In this document: positions 9,470-20,400 of the stretch, piece after piece
Numbering within the stretch: position 1 is the stretch's first letter
How the letters are laid out: each line of letters opens with the position of its first letter
From: Methylobacter marinus A45
GTDB taxonomy: Bacteria; Pseudomonadota; Gammaproteobacteria; Methylococcales; Methylomonadaceae
DNA length: 64,000 nucleotides
NCBI RefSeq assembly: GCF_000383855.1
Contig: NZ_KB912877.1
Location: 3,210,931-3,274,930 of the forward strand
Direction of reading: 5' to 3'
Translations under genes and position numbers: made by a program
Notes under the pieces: model-generated
Told to the model about the DNA's origin: nothing
Databases searched by the model: none
The model's input: only the letters and a program-made list of their open reading frames with translations

Positions 9470-11070
9470 TGATGAGCGATAAAAATATGCTTGAGGATTT
9501 GCTCAAGCCATTCCCAATTCAACACGAAAATCTTACAGCCGATAAAACTAATCCAGCAATCAGGTTATACGGAAGGAGATTTTACAAGGACCAAACGCCT
9601 GTAGAATATCTCGCAGAGTTTTTGCTGGTTTTTGCATCTCCTAAACAGGATCCTGAGTCGGTAAAAGATAGTATTCATACTTATAGTTTTAGTCTTCCAA
9701 CATCTGACACACCTCGCTATTGGGCGGAAAACCATATTGCGCTAAAGCTGTTTGCATTTTTCCCTAGTTCGAAATTAGAAACTCGACATCCGGTACATCA
9801 GAAATCATATTTAGAAATGCGGGATATTCTAGAATCCCACATTCTTGGAACAGCAGATAAAAAGGAAGAAGGGGTACGTTTGATACAAAGTTTGTTCAAC
9901 GGTTTTGTCGGAGTAGCAAAAAACCGTACGTGGGTAACCCACTGTTTCTTACCGATCTCAAAAAGCTTACTTGCAAGTGAATTAGTATGGTCTCACAAGA
10001 ACGCATTACAAGATAACGGAGTTCGTAGCTGGCGTGACTCAGAAAAGTACTTTTCATCAGATCGGCACATTTATATGGCAAGAGGTGGAGAGCTATTGTT
10101 TCTTCAATTAGCCAATTTATTCTTTGATCCGACCTCTAATGATATAGCTGCGTTGCCAACATGTGATTCCTATCAACACTTAAACATGGTTGATGTTATC
10201 GAATTGGCAAATAGCTTGGAAAATGAATTACGTAAATTATTATTAGAAACTCTGGGTTCGTTATCTGAGTTAATGCAGGTAGTTGATAATGTCCTTTCAG
10301 ACTTTCGGTTATCTGTGAAACCTAGTTATTCGAATTTAGGATGGGTTCCGCAAGTTAGCCGTATTGAAGCATTCCTGTTCGCAAATGAAATGCAAAACAT
10401 TTGCACGGCTGTCATAAGTCCACTTGAAAAGCTAGATCTACTCCAGACTCTTTGTTGTATGCAAGTATTGCGTAGTCTATGTTTTCAAGCTCGTCGAGTG
10501 GATGGTACAGAAGCAATCACTTCAGGTTTTATTGGAAATTATGCTTGGATTGCCTCTGACCCCGAAGAACCTGTTGCATCGCCTGTTCGTCTGATGGCCC
10601 AATCTTCTTTTAAGCGTATTGAGGCAATGCTTTATCGGGTCATTAGAAGTAAAGAACTTATCGATGGTAACAACTCATCTAGCCAAAAGGAAGCTGATAA
10701 AAATGGCTTTCATATTTTCAGAAAAATTACTAAAGAAATTGGCCTAGTAGTACCTCGTAAAGGGGGTGGTCAACGTTTTGTCCTGAGTCCTGAACTGCTT
10801 CGATTTTTGGTCGCCGCGCTAGTTCGACCCGGTGAGCGAGTTCGTCTTACGGATTTTTATCAACGTGCGTTTGCTCATTATGGTCTTGCCTTGGGTGGTC
10901 AGGCGTTAGTGTCGGGATTGGACTGGTGTGGCCATGCGGGTAGTAAGAAAAGTTATGCCGTTGCCGCCGACACCACATGGATTGAAGAAGCCTTACAACA
11001 AGGCGGTTTTTTAGTGGAATTGTCGGATGCAGTTTCGATTGTGCACAACCCAAATGGGGCAAAGGAATAA
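9469..11070 (+). CDS. sspG: SspG/DptG-like PT-dependent restriction component
   Basis: 533-aa protein without motifs I can name individually; the assignment comes from its place between the SspF-like and SspH-like genes and from its size. The C-terminal 120 residues are the best-ordered part (FVLSPELLRFLVAALV, then ERVRLTDFYQRAFAHYGL), resembling the conserved C-terminal region of DptG-type proteins. Start at ATG 9469 overlaps the sspF stop; a second ATG follows at 9472. The stop is 3 bases before the next gene, so all three are translationally linked. In the published SspABCD-SspFGH system the trio acts together against non-PT DNA. Confidence 0.6.
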   Translation: MMSDKNMLEDLLKPFPIQHENLTADKTNPAIRLYGRRFYKDQTPVEYLAEFLLVFASPKQDPESVKDSIHTYSFSLPTSDTPRYWAENHIALKLFAFFPSSKLETRHPVHQKSYLEMRDILESHILGTADKKEEGVRLIQSLFNGFVGVAKNRTWVTHCFLPISKSLLASELVWSHKNALQDNGVRSWRDSEKYFSSDRHIYMARGGELLFLQLANLFFDPTSNDIAALPTCDSYQHLNMVDVIELANSLENELRKLLLETLGSLSELMQVVDNVLSDFRLSVKPSYSNLGWVPQVSRIEAFLFANEMQNICTAVISPLEKLDLLQTLCCMQVLRSLCFQARRVDGTEAITSGFIGNYAWIASDPEEPVASPVRLMAQSSFKRIEAMLYRVIRSKELIDGNNSSSQKEADKNGFHIFRKITKEIGLVVPRKGGGQRFVLSPELLRFLVAALVRPGERVRLTDFYQRAFAHYGLALGGQALVSGLDWCGHAGSKKSYAVAADTTWIEEALQQGGFLVELSDAVSIVHNPNGAKE

Positions 11071-11073
11071 CGT

Positions 11074-14000
11074 ATGAATTTGTTTGTCGAGAGTTTGGCT
11101 AGTTACCTTAAACAAGAATGGGATAAAGCCTTAAACCTCAATAACGGCCCGAAAGAAGCTCTCTTTATTCTGCAAAGTTTAAGTCCCGAGAATACTTTTT
11201 CACTATTCAACGAATTAGAAGAACACCGTAAGCGTTGGATGCAGAGACAACCTTTGCAATGCCATTTTCGTGTTGCTGCCGGATTATGGCGCGATTGGCA
11301 ATTGTCCACTCCTAGTGATGCTTTGGACAGATCCATGGCTCGGCTTGGTGGGATTGAGCCTAACGGTGAACGACGCTGGATTGATGAAGCAGACCGTCTA
11401 ACTTATTACCGCAACCTCCGTGCGGATGGCGATAATGCCATAGTGGTGGTGTTACTTGGTTTTAATCACGCTACAGATCAAGGTGGGCAGGCTGATTTTC
11501 ATCGTGTTGACGAACTGCGTTTATGGCAGCAAACCATGGGGCGCAGTTTTGAAGGCTGGGTACGACGTTTGTGTGAACGTTATGCGCCAGAAGCTGGTGA
11601 TGCTGAAATAGAGCGTTTCGACGCTGCGATTCAGCAACTTTTTCAAATTCATTCATTGCAACTCGATAAGCTAGCGGAATATCTCGAAATTGTGTCGAAC
11701 GGTGGAAAAGATATTAATTCGCTTAGCGAATTAATGGAGCGTTTCTATTGGCATTTGCCATTTTGGGGAATTCCCCCATTACGCATAACCGAGTATGAGA
11801 AAAAAGCAGCGATTTTTTTAAAAGAAGCTGATGCCTTTATCTGTCACCAACGTTTCAAAAGCCCAACTGAGCAAAAGAAAGCTTGGAAAAAACTAACATG
11901 CGCCTTTACTCAGGGCTTGTTAGAGCGTCCTGAAGAGAGCGATTCTGATGCTACGCCAATTTTCACTAGCTTAGAGAACTATCAGTCCTCGTTGCGTGAT
12001 TTTATTTTCGATGCAGATGCCATAGCACGCAGAAAGCTGTTAAAAGCTGATTTGTTGCCCGTGTTGAAAATCTTGAAAGTTAAAGATGATAAGCCATCAA
12101 CGACTCCTAAGACCTTGCGTTTGTCGGGGTTAAGTATTGATGTAATGTTACAAGCGGTATGGTTAACATTGCAGGAATTTAAATATAAGCAGCTTGGTGC
12201 CAGATCGTTATCTGAAGTACTTGCAAGCATCAAGGTGGTCGTAATTCGCTTCAATCACGATTTGTCTGCTGATGTTGATGCAGGGCAGGATGGCGATGAT
12301 TTGGCACAGGAATTGTTGAATGGGTGTTTGGGCGGGTTGAGCGATATTTTTGACGATATCGATTGGAGATTACCGATTGATGAGGATCAAGCGCTACAAC
12401 CTCAAGAGTATTGGGAGAAAAAGATCCCACTAATTTTCGACTCAAGCAAAGTAAGCTTTGGAACTAGCCGCTCTCGTCCGCATGTGAAATTACGGATCGA
12501 GCTTGAGTATGCGCCTGGAGAGGAACCGGAAGAAGATGATGAGGATGATTCATCCGACCAAGAAATAGAAACAACCAATAAGTGCGCATTTCGCAAGGCC
12601 GTGGTTTGGACATTTGAACCTACTCAGCCGGAACGTGTGCGTTTTCAATATGCTCAATCAGTATTATCAAAATGGCCTCAAGAGACTTCGGGTCATTGGG
12701 TGCTCCCCGCTTTTCGATTGCCGGTCATAGAAATGACGGCACTTTATTTCGCCGCAGATGAAGATGAAGCCAATCGCTTAGTCTCTCAAGCACTTTCAGA
12801 AATGCACCTAGTCAATTTACTATCCGGTTTCAACAGTCAATCGGTGGATGGAAAGGTTCGCGATTCGGTCCGTCAGTTGGTGTTTTCTTACCGCGCTTGG
12901 CTTGAAACCTATGTCAAAAAAGGCTACTACGCAGCTAATACAGCTTATTTCCCGGGTTTAGCAAAAGCTTACCGTAATCTGTCAGAAACCCTGCTCGATA
13001 ATACGTTATTAGGCAGTGCTGAAGTGTTACGACGCTTTTATAAAGCATTTTTGTTAGTTGATGACAAAATGCATCCCAACGCGGATTACCTGAGTTCTGC
13101 AGTTGCATGGGGATTGACCCCAGCAGTCATGGAGCTAACTGAAGGCAGTGTGTGTTTTTTACGAGATAGCTTCCCAGAGATCCTTTGCGAACTGGCATTG
13201 GGTCATAACGGCCAAACTGCATTCGATGCACTTTTACGGTTGACCAAAATTCATCGCCCATTAGCAGGCTTGGTAGTGGAGATGGATGGGCATAAAACTC
13301 TATCGGCAGAAATCAAATCCCATGGTTTGTTACATTGTTTAGGCAAGCCAAGTGATGTTGAGAAAAGTCTCGCAGTGCAAACTTTATTGCGTGAAGAAGA
13401 AATTGATGACGACGACGATATCGCAGATTTACTGATCTCTAACGAAGAAGCTAGTGTCGTAAAACAAGTTTTGAAGGATTACGTACGGTTTTATCCATTT
13501 GCCAACGATGGTTTACGTATTCTGGCACTGCATGTCGACGAATTGGCAGCGGTTTTGTCAGGTGTTGGTCAATTTTTGCAGGGATATTTGAAAGAATGCT
13601 CCGAAGAATGGCCTGCTTTCCATTGCACTGTAACGGTTTACTCGACCTCATCTTCACCCATGGTCACAGAAAATCGTCTTGCGGCTTGGCGCGACCAATC
13701 CTTAGAAAGCAGTCGAGAGCGTGGACGGCCTTTACGATTATCTATTGCTCACCGCTATGCGCCTAACCGTGAATCGATGATTGAGTTGTTGCGGCAGGAA
13801 GCTCTTCTATATGATGTGGCGTTTTTATTCCAATTTCTCGAAGGTGGGCTGGTCGGTGAAATAAAAACTGCATTACCTTTCCAGTTTGATTATAACCCTC
13901 TAAATATTAGTCGGTTTCCTATTTGCGAATATCCTCGACCAATTCAGAAAGAGGACGTATATCGTAGACAAAGCCAATTAAGCAATCGTAGGTTAAGTAT

Positions 14001-16560
14001 TCAAACACGTCACGCAGACCTGTCGGCAAGGCTTCTCCAACCTCAAAATACAGATGGCGACCATCTGATTTTTGGGCGAATTGACTATCATCCATGGCAA
14101 CCAGTTGTTGAAGCTTTACACCAAAAGTCTCAATGGGTGGCTTGCATCGATCCCTTTGTTGATAAATACATGCTCTGTGGAAACGAATCACAAACACGAC
14201 GCAAAATCGTTGGTTTTGCGTCAGGTCTTGGGGATTACGGCGAATTGAACCTTTCTGTTTCCACCGAACAAGATACCCTGTCACGGCTTACTGAACTGGT
14301 TCAAGGGCAATTAGACGATCTTTTGCCACTACAAACACCCGGGCAGCTAGAAGCAATGGCTGCTCAAGTAGTTGGAGAGGCCGAGGCTATTATTGGCCTT
14401 TCTTCACTGCATGCTGTAGTCGGCGAAGGTGAGAAAATTCGGGAAGTAGTGGGTTTTGCAGCAATACAGAGGGCTTTAGCTAAACCTTCCGCTGCAATGA
14501 ATCAGTTGTTGCCTATTGATGCAATTTTGCATTGGTTTGCGGACAGCGAAGTTACGCGTCGTCCAGATTTGTTGTCGGTGTCGCTAAGCTTGCGCGAAGA
14601 TGATTTGCCGCTGGTTGAAGCAGTGGTCATCGAATGTAAATTTGGCCAACAAAACCCCGTTCATCTCGAAAAAGCTAGCGAGCAAGTCCGAGCTGGGTTA
14701 AGTCACTTGACGCAATTATTTGCTCCGAACCGGGCTGATATTGGGCGAATGAAGTTTGATCGGCGTTATTGGTGGGCTCAGCTACAACGCGCCATCACAT
14801 CACGTTGTTTGATCAACCTGTCGGATTCGGATAGGGACAAACTTGACCGGGCTTTGGAGTACTTAGCCGAAGGCTATTTTGAAATCGCTTGGCATGCAGC
14901 AATTTTTACATTTTGGACTGATGAGCCAGGCCCTGAGGCAGTTTTACAGGCATTGCCTCTTCAAGCCGATACACTAACGAGGCCATTTAAAGCGCCAGAA
15001 GGCTTTAGTATCTGGCACTTGGCGTTGGGCTATCAAGGTTTGGCAAAGTTATTTGCAACGCAATCTCCAGCCTCTTTGTTTTCGTTGGAAGATAGGCCCT
15101 CAATCAGAGTTAGCGCGGAAATTTCAATTCCGGTTAACGAAACAGGGTCAGGAAAAGGTCAGACTTCTGCTCACGACATTCAAACACATGATGACGAAGC
15201 ATCAGTTCTCAATCCCCCATCTAATCTAGAAATAAGTAAAAACAACGACTCCATTGAGCTAGAGAGCCAAAACGAGTACGTTGATACTTCGACCTCGGAT
15301 GACACTGTTCCATTTGGTACTGAGCCCTCTCATCATGAGCAGATGGCAACCGCGGATACTAACGCTTCTTCGCCAACTCAACCTACAGCATATCCTGTAG
15401 CGGGGGGGTATCAATCAGAATTCGTAACGCAAATGATAGCCCCAGTTCCAGAACGGTTGCTAATCGGAACACGAAATAATGGTGATCTCGTATATTGGCA
15501 TTACGGTCATCCACAATTGAATAACCGCCACCTCTTGATATTTGGTGCATCAGGCTCAGGAAAAACCTATGGCATTCAATGCCTGTTAGCAGAAATGGCA
15601 GTAAAGAGTTTGCACTCACTGATTATCGACTACACCGACGGTTTTCTGCCACAACAAACCGAATCTCGTTTCAGGGAAATCACTCAGCCTGAAAATCATC
15701 TGGTGATTACTAACAAATTGCCTCTCAACCCATTTCGGCGACAACGGCGACTTATCGATCCATCCATGCCAATAATCGAAGAAACGCCTTATCAAGTTGC
15801 TTGCAGGGTCGCAAGTATCTTCTCTTCGATATTCGACACCATGGGTGATCAACAATTTGCATCTCTTACTCGCGCGCTTGAAGCGGGTATTGAAAATACC
15901 GGTTTTACCTTAGATGCACTTCCCGATCGACTTCGTGCAGAAGGTTCTTATGGCGAGAGCCTGGCGAATAAACTTGAGCCGTTAATCAAGTCAAAGCCTT
16001 TCCGAGAAGAGGCGGATTCGGCGTGGAATAAAATGCTGACTGCACCTGATCGGTGGGTACAGGTTATGCAATTATCAGGTCTTTCGCGAGAAATTCAAAA
16101 ACTGGTGACTGAGTTTGCGCTTTGGGATTTGTATGATTACGCTTGCAGTAATGGTAGTCAGTACCTTCCAATTCCAATTGTTTTAGACGAAATTCAGAAT
16201 CTAGATCATCGCAGTGATTCACCTATCGACAAAATGCTACGTGAAGGGCGCAAGTTCGGTCTGTCTTTGATACTCGCGACCCAAACGACAAGCCAATTTA
16301 ATCAAGAGCAACGTGACCGCTTATTTCAAGCTGGACATAAGTTATTTTTCAAACCCGCTGATACCGAAATCGCTCGTTTTGCTGAGTTACTTAGCCAAAA
16401 AGGCAATGTTTCTAAAAACGAATGGGGGCAACGTCTCGCAAGTTTGCAAAAAGGGCAATGTTGGTCACTTGGCCCTGTTCTAAGCTCAAACGGAAATTTA
16501 AGCGAGAAAGCTCAATTAGTTTCTATTACATCCCTTGAAGATCGGAATTATGGGGCATAA
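11074..16560 (+). CDS. sspH: SspH/DptH-like giant protein with C-terminal HerA/FtsK-type ATPase
   Basis: 1828-aa protein. The C-terminal ~370 residues form a HerA/FtsK-like ATPase: Walker A GASGSGKT at 1491-1498, Walker B IVLDEIQNL with Asp1705-Glu1706, and a later LILATQTTSQFN sensor strand. Upstream lies a long region with an acidic linker near residue 490 (EEPEEDDEDD) and, near residue 1190, VEAVVIECKFGQQN, which could be the E-x-K part of a PD-(D/E)XK nuclease core. A low-complexity linker near residues 1375-1440 separates this from the ATPase. A pump-like ATPase joined to a possible nuclease fits the DNA-damaging role known for SspFGH/DptFGH. SD AAGGA sits 7 bases before the ATG. The next gene starts 3 bases after the stop. 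Confidence 0.72.
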   Translation: MNLFVESLASYLKQEWDKALNLNNGPKEALFILQSLSPENTFSLFNELEEHRKRWMQRQPLQCHFRVAAGLWRDWQLSTPSDALDRSMARLGGIEPNGERRWIDEADRLTYYRNLRADGDNAIVVVLLGFNHATDQGGQADFHRVDELRLWQQTMGRSFEGWVRRLCERYAPEAGDAEIERFDAAIQQLFQIHSLQLDKLAEYLEIVSNGGKDINSLSELMERFYWHLPFWGIPPLRITEYEKKAAIFLKEADAFICHQRFKSPTEQKKAWKKLTCAFTQGLLERPEESDSDATPIFTSLENYQSSLRDFIFDADAIARRKLLKADLLPVLKILKVKDDKPSTTPKTLRLSGLSIDVMLQAVWLTLQEFKYKQLGARSLSEVLASIKVVVIRFNHDLSADVDAGQDGDDLAQELLNGCLGGLSDIFDDIDWRLPIDEDQALQPQEYWEKKIPLIFDSSKVSFGTSRSRPHVKLRIELEYAPGEEPEEDDEDDSSDQEIETTNKCAFRKAVVWTFEPTQPERVRFQYAQSVLSKWPQETSGHWVLPAFRLPVIEMTALYFAADEDEANRLVSQALSEMHLVNLLSGFNSQSVDGKVRDSVRQLVFSYRAWLETYVKKGYYAANTAYFPGLAKAYRNLSETLLDNTLLGSAEVLRRFYKAFLLVDDKMHPNADYLSSAVAWGLTPAVMELTEGSVCFLRDSFPEILCELALGHNGQTAFDALLRLTKIHRPLAGLVVEMDGHKTLSAEIKSHGLLHCLGKPSDVEKSLAVQTLLREEEIDDDDDIADLLISNEEASVVKQVLKDYVRFYPFANDGLRILALHVDELAAVLSGVGQFLQGYLKECSEEWPAFHCTVTVYSTSSSPMVTENRLAAWRDQSLESSRERGRPLRLSIAHRYAPNRESMIELLRQEALLYDVAFLFQFLEGGLVGEIKTALPFQFDYNPLNISRFPICEYPRPIQKEDVYRRQSQLSNRRLSIQTRHADLSARLLQPQNTDGDHLIFGRIDYHPWQPVVEALHQKSQWVACIDPFVDKYMLCGNESQTRRKIVGFASGLGDYGELNLSVSTEQDTLSRLTELVQGQLDDLLPLQTPGQLEAMAAQVVGEAEAIIGLSSLHAVVGEGEKIREVVGFAAIQRALAKPSAAMNQLLPIDAILHWFADSEVTRRPDLLSVSLSLREDDLPLVEAVVIECKFGQQNPVHLEKASEQVRAGLSHLTQLFAPNRADIGRMKFDRRYWWAQLQRAITSRCLINLSDSDRDKLDRALEYLAEGYFEIAWHAAIFTFWTDEPGPEAVLQALPLQADTLTRPFKAPEGFSIWHLALGYQGLAKLFATQSPASLFSLEDRPSIRVSAEISIPVNETGSGKGQTSAHDIQTHDDEASVLNPPSNLEISKNNDSIELESQNEYVDTSTSDDTVPFGTEPSHHEQMATADTNASSPTQPTAYPVAGGYQSEFVTQMIAPVPERLLIGTRNNGDLVYWHYGHPQLNNRHLLIFGASGSGKTYGIQCLLAEMAVKSLHSLIIDYTDGFLPQQTESRFREITQPENHLVITNKLPLNPFRRQRRLIDPSMPIIEETPYQVACRVASIFSSIFDTMGDQQFASLTRALEAGIENTGFTLDALPDRLRAEGSYGESLANKLEPLIKSKPFREEADSAWNKMLTAPDRWVQVMQLSGLSREIQKLVTEFALWDLYDYACSNGSQYLPIPIVLDEIQNLDHRSDSPIDKMLREGRKFGLSLILATQTTSQFNQEQRDRLFQAGHKLFFKPADTEIARFAELLSQKGNVSKNEWGQRLASLQKGQCWSLGPVLSSNGNLSEKAQLVSITSLEDRNYGA

Positions 16561-16563
16561 AGG

Positions 16564-17436
16564 ATGGTTGACGTTAATAATAATGTATTCTCGTTACCGC
16601 TCAATTTTCCTCAAACTTTTTTACCTGAGCGACGTTTATTGGCTCAACTGTTGCCCTTTGCATTGAAAAACGGTGTTGGCGATAAAGTCTCAATTGGTGC
16701 TGTGACTGGCATCCCTACAGGAAGTAGTACCGGTAAAGTTGAACCGATGATTTATTTTTCCCATGGAATGGGACTGATTACGTACAAAAAGGTGTCGGGA
16801 ACATGGCAACTTGGGTTGACATCAGTAGGCCGCTTAGTTTTGCAGGAAGATCCATTTTTAAGTGAACCTCACACACTATGGCTACTTCATCTCATGCTAT
16901 CTCGCAGATTCACACTTTCAACGCCTGCCAAGGGTGTTGCTGATGCATGGTTTTCTCTGTTTTGTGAAGGGGGATTTAGGCTGGGCAATCGGTTTAAGCA
17001 GGAAGATTTTTTGGCTTTTTTAACCGAACGGCATGGTGAAGCGAGTTATTTGAAATCCCTTTCTGGTGTTGTTATTCGAAGTTATTTTGAAAATAGTTGT
17101 TTAGGTGTCATCAATGCCTTGACTGAGGAAAATAAAGAATTAGTCCGTCAAAGTGCGCCTTTTGAAAAGAGTTTTTTTCCTATCTACGCGTCTTATCTTT
17201 TTTTAGTTTGGGATGAGTTATTTTATTCAGACAATCAAATTTCCTTGGATTTTTTTGCTCAACAAACTCGCTTTTTTTCAATTATGGGCTGGGACGAGTC
17301 CATGACAACCCAATGGCTAAGTTGGATGGCAGATAAGGGAATCATACAGGTAGATCGATATACAGGAACGTCAATGCTTTTACGCTTGAAGAAAACCAAT
17401 CAGGTATTAGGCAGTACTTATAGTGGGCTAATTTAA
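16564..17436 (+). CDS. Second DUF4007-like protein in the PT locus
   Basis: 290-aa protein, AT-rich with long T runs. It shares the DUF4007 layout with the protein at 1836 though sequence identity looks low: a G(I)PTGSSTGKVEPMIYF block matches the position of VGKNMVNAIKYWL, and VGRLVLQEDPFLSEPHTLWLL matches LGKAIFDEDGWDPYLEDEATIW. It is followed 28 bases later by an ATPase that parallels SspC. I infer a second, divergent SspB/SspC-type pair. Whether it modifies a different sequence, nicks DNA as an effector, or replaces part of the first module cannot be told. The start is uncertain: AAGG directly abuts the ATG, too close for a normal ribosome-binding site. Confidence 0.6.
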   Translation: MVDVNNNVFSLPLNFPQTFLPERRLLAQLLPFALKNGVGDKVSIGAVTGIPTGSSTGKVEPMIYFSHGMGLITYKKVSGTWQLGLTSVGRLVLQEDPFLSEPHTLWLLHLMLSRRFTLSTPAKGVADAWFSLFCEGGFRLGNRFKQEDFLAFLTERHGEASYLKSLSGVVIRSYFENSCLGVINALTEENKELVRQSAPFEKSFFPIYASYLFLVWDELFYSDNQISLDFFAQQTRFFSIMGWDESMTTQWLSWMADKGIIQVDRYTGTSMLLRLKKTNQVLGSTYSGLI

Positions 17437-17464
17437 TTCAGGGCTAAGCCGAGGGAATTGTTTT

Positions 17465-20400
17465 ATGAAAGTTGGAGAACTGGTCAGTTTTAATAGCGAA
17501 TTCTTTTTTGAAGGCGCAGTCCAGTTACGTTGGATAGATGAACGTCCTGCGCAGGCACAAAACGCAGCCGAAGCATTTGTTTTTCACGGCCCTCGCTACC
17601 ATGGCGCATCAGATGCCGAAAGCGAAGGTATAGAAGGAGGCTATCGTCTTAAAGATAGTGCTAGTTTTGTTCATGATCTACTTGCGTCGCTACATGCCGG
17701 TTTAAAGGGAGAAGAAACTAATCCCTACTATTTGGTTGTTGCTGGATATGGTTCGGGTAAATCCCATTTAGCTTTAACAACAGCATCCCTTTTAGGCGCT
17801 CCAAAAGCCGATACCTCAAACAAAATTGTTGCACGAATTATCGATGTTGATCCTGAGATTGGTAAGGCTGTGCAAGCTGACTTAGCTAACTTACTGAAAC
17901 CCGTTTTAGTTTTAACGCTTGATGGTATGGCGGGGTTTCATCTTGGAAATGCATTAAGCCGTGCTGTATTGACACAGCTAAGCCGTTATGGTGTCGATGC
18001 CGGCGCAATTCGGGCTTTGTCGCCAAGATTTCAATCAGCCGAGCAATTTGTAGAACGTAATTTCGCTTTTCGGGCTGATAGTTTTTCTAGGCGCCTGCCG
18101 GGATTAAGTTCGGAAGAGATTTGTGCTCGATTACGAGATAACGATGAGATTATCTATAGCGAAGTCGATGTAATTTATTCCGAGGCTAATGGATCGCCGA
18201 TTCCAGTTGTCGGGCAAGAATCTGCCCAAGAACTCATTAATACGCTTTGTGAAGTCTACTGTGGACCGGATGGATCGTTCTCTAGCGTTGTAATTTTATT
18301 CGATGAATTTGGCCGTTATTTAGAATATGCAGCTGAAAAACCCTTACTTGCCGGAGATGCTGCATTGCAGCAAATATTTCAAGGCGTTCAAGATAACAGC
18401 ACAAAAATTCGATTTATCGGATTTATTCAATATGAACTCAAAGCTTATTTGAAGCGTTTTGGAAGCGCTGATCTCAGACAATTACAGCGTTACATCACGC
18501 GCTTTGATTCCGCTCAGAAGTGGTATTTATCTACAAATCTGGAAACGATTTTTGCGCACATGATTCGCAAGGAACAAGCCGAATTATCTCGAGCGTGGGA
18601 AGAAACGCGGGCGGATATCCTTTACCATGACAGTTGGCAAAGAATGAGTAACGCTTTGCCAGAATACAAAAGATTTCCAGTGTGGAGTGACTCTGAACGT
18701 TTCAATCGTGTAATTGCTCAAGGTTGTTGGCCGTTGCACCCGTTGGCTACTTGGTTCCTTACTAGGCAAAGAGATGTTGTTCAATCTCGTTCTGCGCTGA
18801 CCTTTATTAAGGAGATGATAGAACGTATTGCGGCAGAGAGTGTCGTCAAGGATGGACGGTTACGCCAGATTAGCGCAGCAGAATTGATATTAAGCAGTAT
18901 GTTGCCGGAACTAATAGCAGCAGAGCATGAAACCGGCAGTACAGTAGCTGAAACTTTGCAGCTTTTATTGGAAAAATTCTCTGCACATCTGGATGAACAG
19001 CAGCGGCTTGTGCTAGCTGGTGTTGCCATCTTAGAGAAGATGCGTATTGGCAGGCAAAGCCAAGACAATATGGATCGTTTGCTGTGCGAAGCTACTGCCC
19101 TCAATTTAGAGAATTTATCTCAAGCGCAACAAACACTAAGCAAAGAACTTGGTGCCATAGAATGGAATCGCGATCTGGGGCAATATGAGCTGATCGCAGA
19201 TGCCTCGACACGTGGGCAATTTCAACAATGGTTGCGCAAACAGCAAGGGAAATTGACTGCAGATGCCATACGAGAGTTATTTATACGGCAAGGAGCAGCA
19301 ACCGCTGAATTGGTAGATATTGCGACTGACTTTGGTTTGCAGAACGAAATATCTACCCAAGACTGGCGATTTGAATCCCAATTTGCACATAGCCAAGTTC
19401 TTGAAAAGGTCATTTCTCGCATTTTTCAAGAATGGGAGCAAGCGGTTTCTCCTACTGATGCAAAAGGTAAAGTTATATACGTCTATATCAATTCTGATGA
19501 GGACATCGCTCAAATTGAAAGACTGATTGAGGACAAATTTTCGGTTGAACTAAACCGCATGCGGATGAGCTTGGCACCAATTTGGGTAATTGGAATAGCA
19601 GACCAAGAAGGAAGATTGGCGGAACATATAGGGCGGCTTTATTTGTTTGACGAGCAAATGACAGTCGAAGAGCGTGAGCATTTTCGCCGTTTTGTGCCTG
19701 AAGAGATGGAGCGAAGTCGGCAAGCACTGAAAGAATACTCACAGGAATCAATTAAACAAAGGTTGTTTTGGATTGCTGGTTTTCAAGATATTCCAGCCGG
19801 AAGATTAAAGCAGGTCGGAAACGAGATATTTAGCCAAGTATACCCTCATGCATTGCCTTTTCCATTTGACGGTTTTGCTACATCAGCCGGAGGTGGTGCT
19901 GCTGATTGCGCGCAGTTGACCCGAAGCTTGATTTCGAGACATGTTGATGGGCATTGGGTCCAAGCGCAACCAAAGCGTTTACAAAATCGTGTTAATTCCT
20001 TGTTATTTTGCAGTTGGAAGGCGCTCCTTCCGAGTGGCAAATTAACTAGCCCAGTAGAGCCTAAGGTTAAAGCGGTTTTTGATCGACTAGAACAAAACCA
20101 TAAAGATAATCCTAAACGGACGCTTTGGGACTCTTTTAAAGAGCTTATTGCGCCACCTTATGGAATGAATGCAGCCTCTGCAGAACTGCTTTTGGGATTA
20201 ATGCTCGGAGGCATAGCACCTCCGCGCCGAATTGAACGAAGGGGGGAAATGGTCTCCTCAGGAGATTGGCTGAGTGAGGCTTTTCCGAAGCAGCAAGGTA
20301 AGCATTATCTCGATAAGTCATTGCTTCAAAACAGCATCCTTAAATTTTTGTCGGAAGATTCTGAAGGGCGATGGCGCAATCTATTAAATCGATGGGAAAC

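Noticed and set aside
12251-12596. Antisense frames in sspH
   Set aside because: Low-complexity Ser runs opposite the acidic linker; no start signals.
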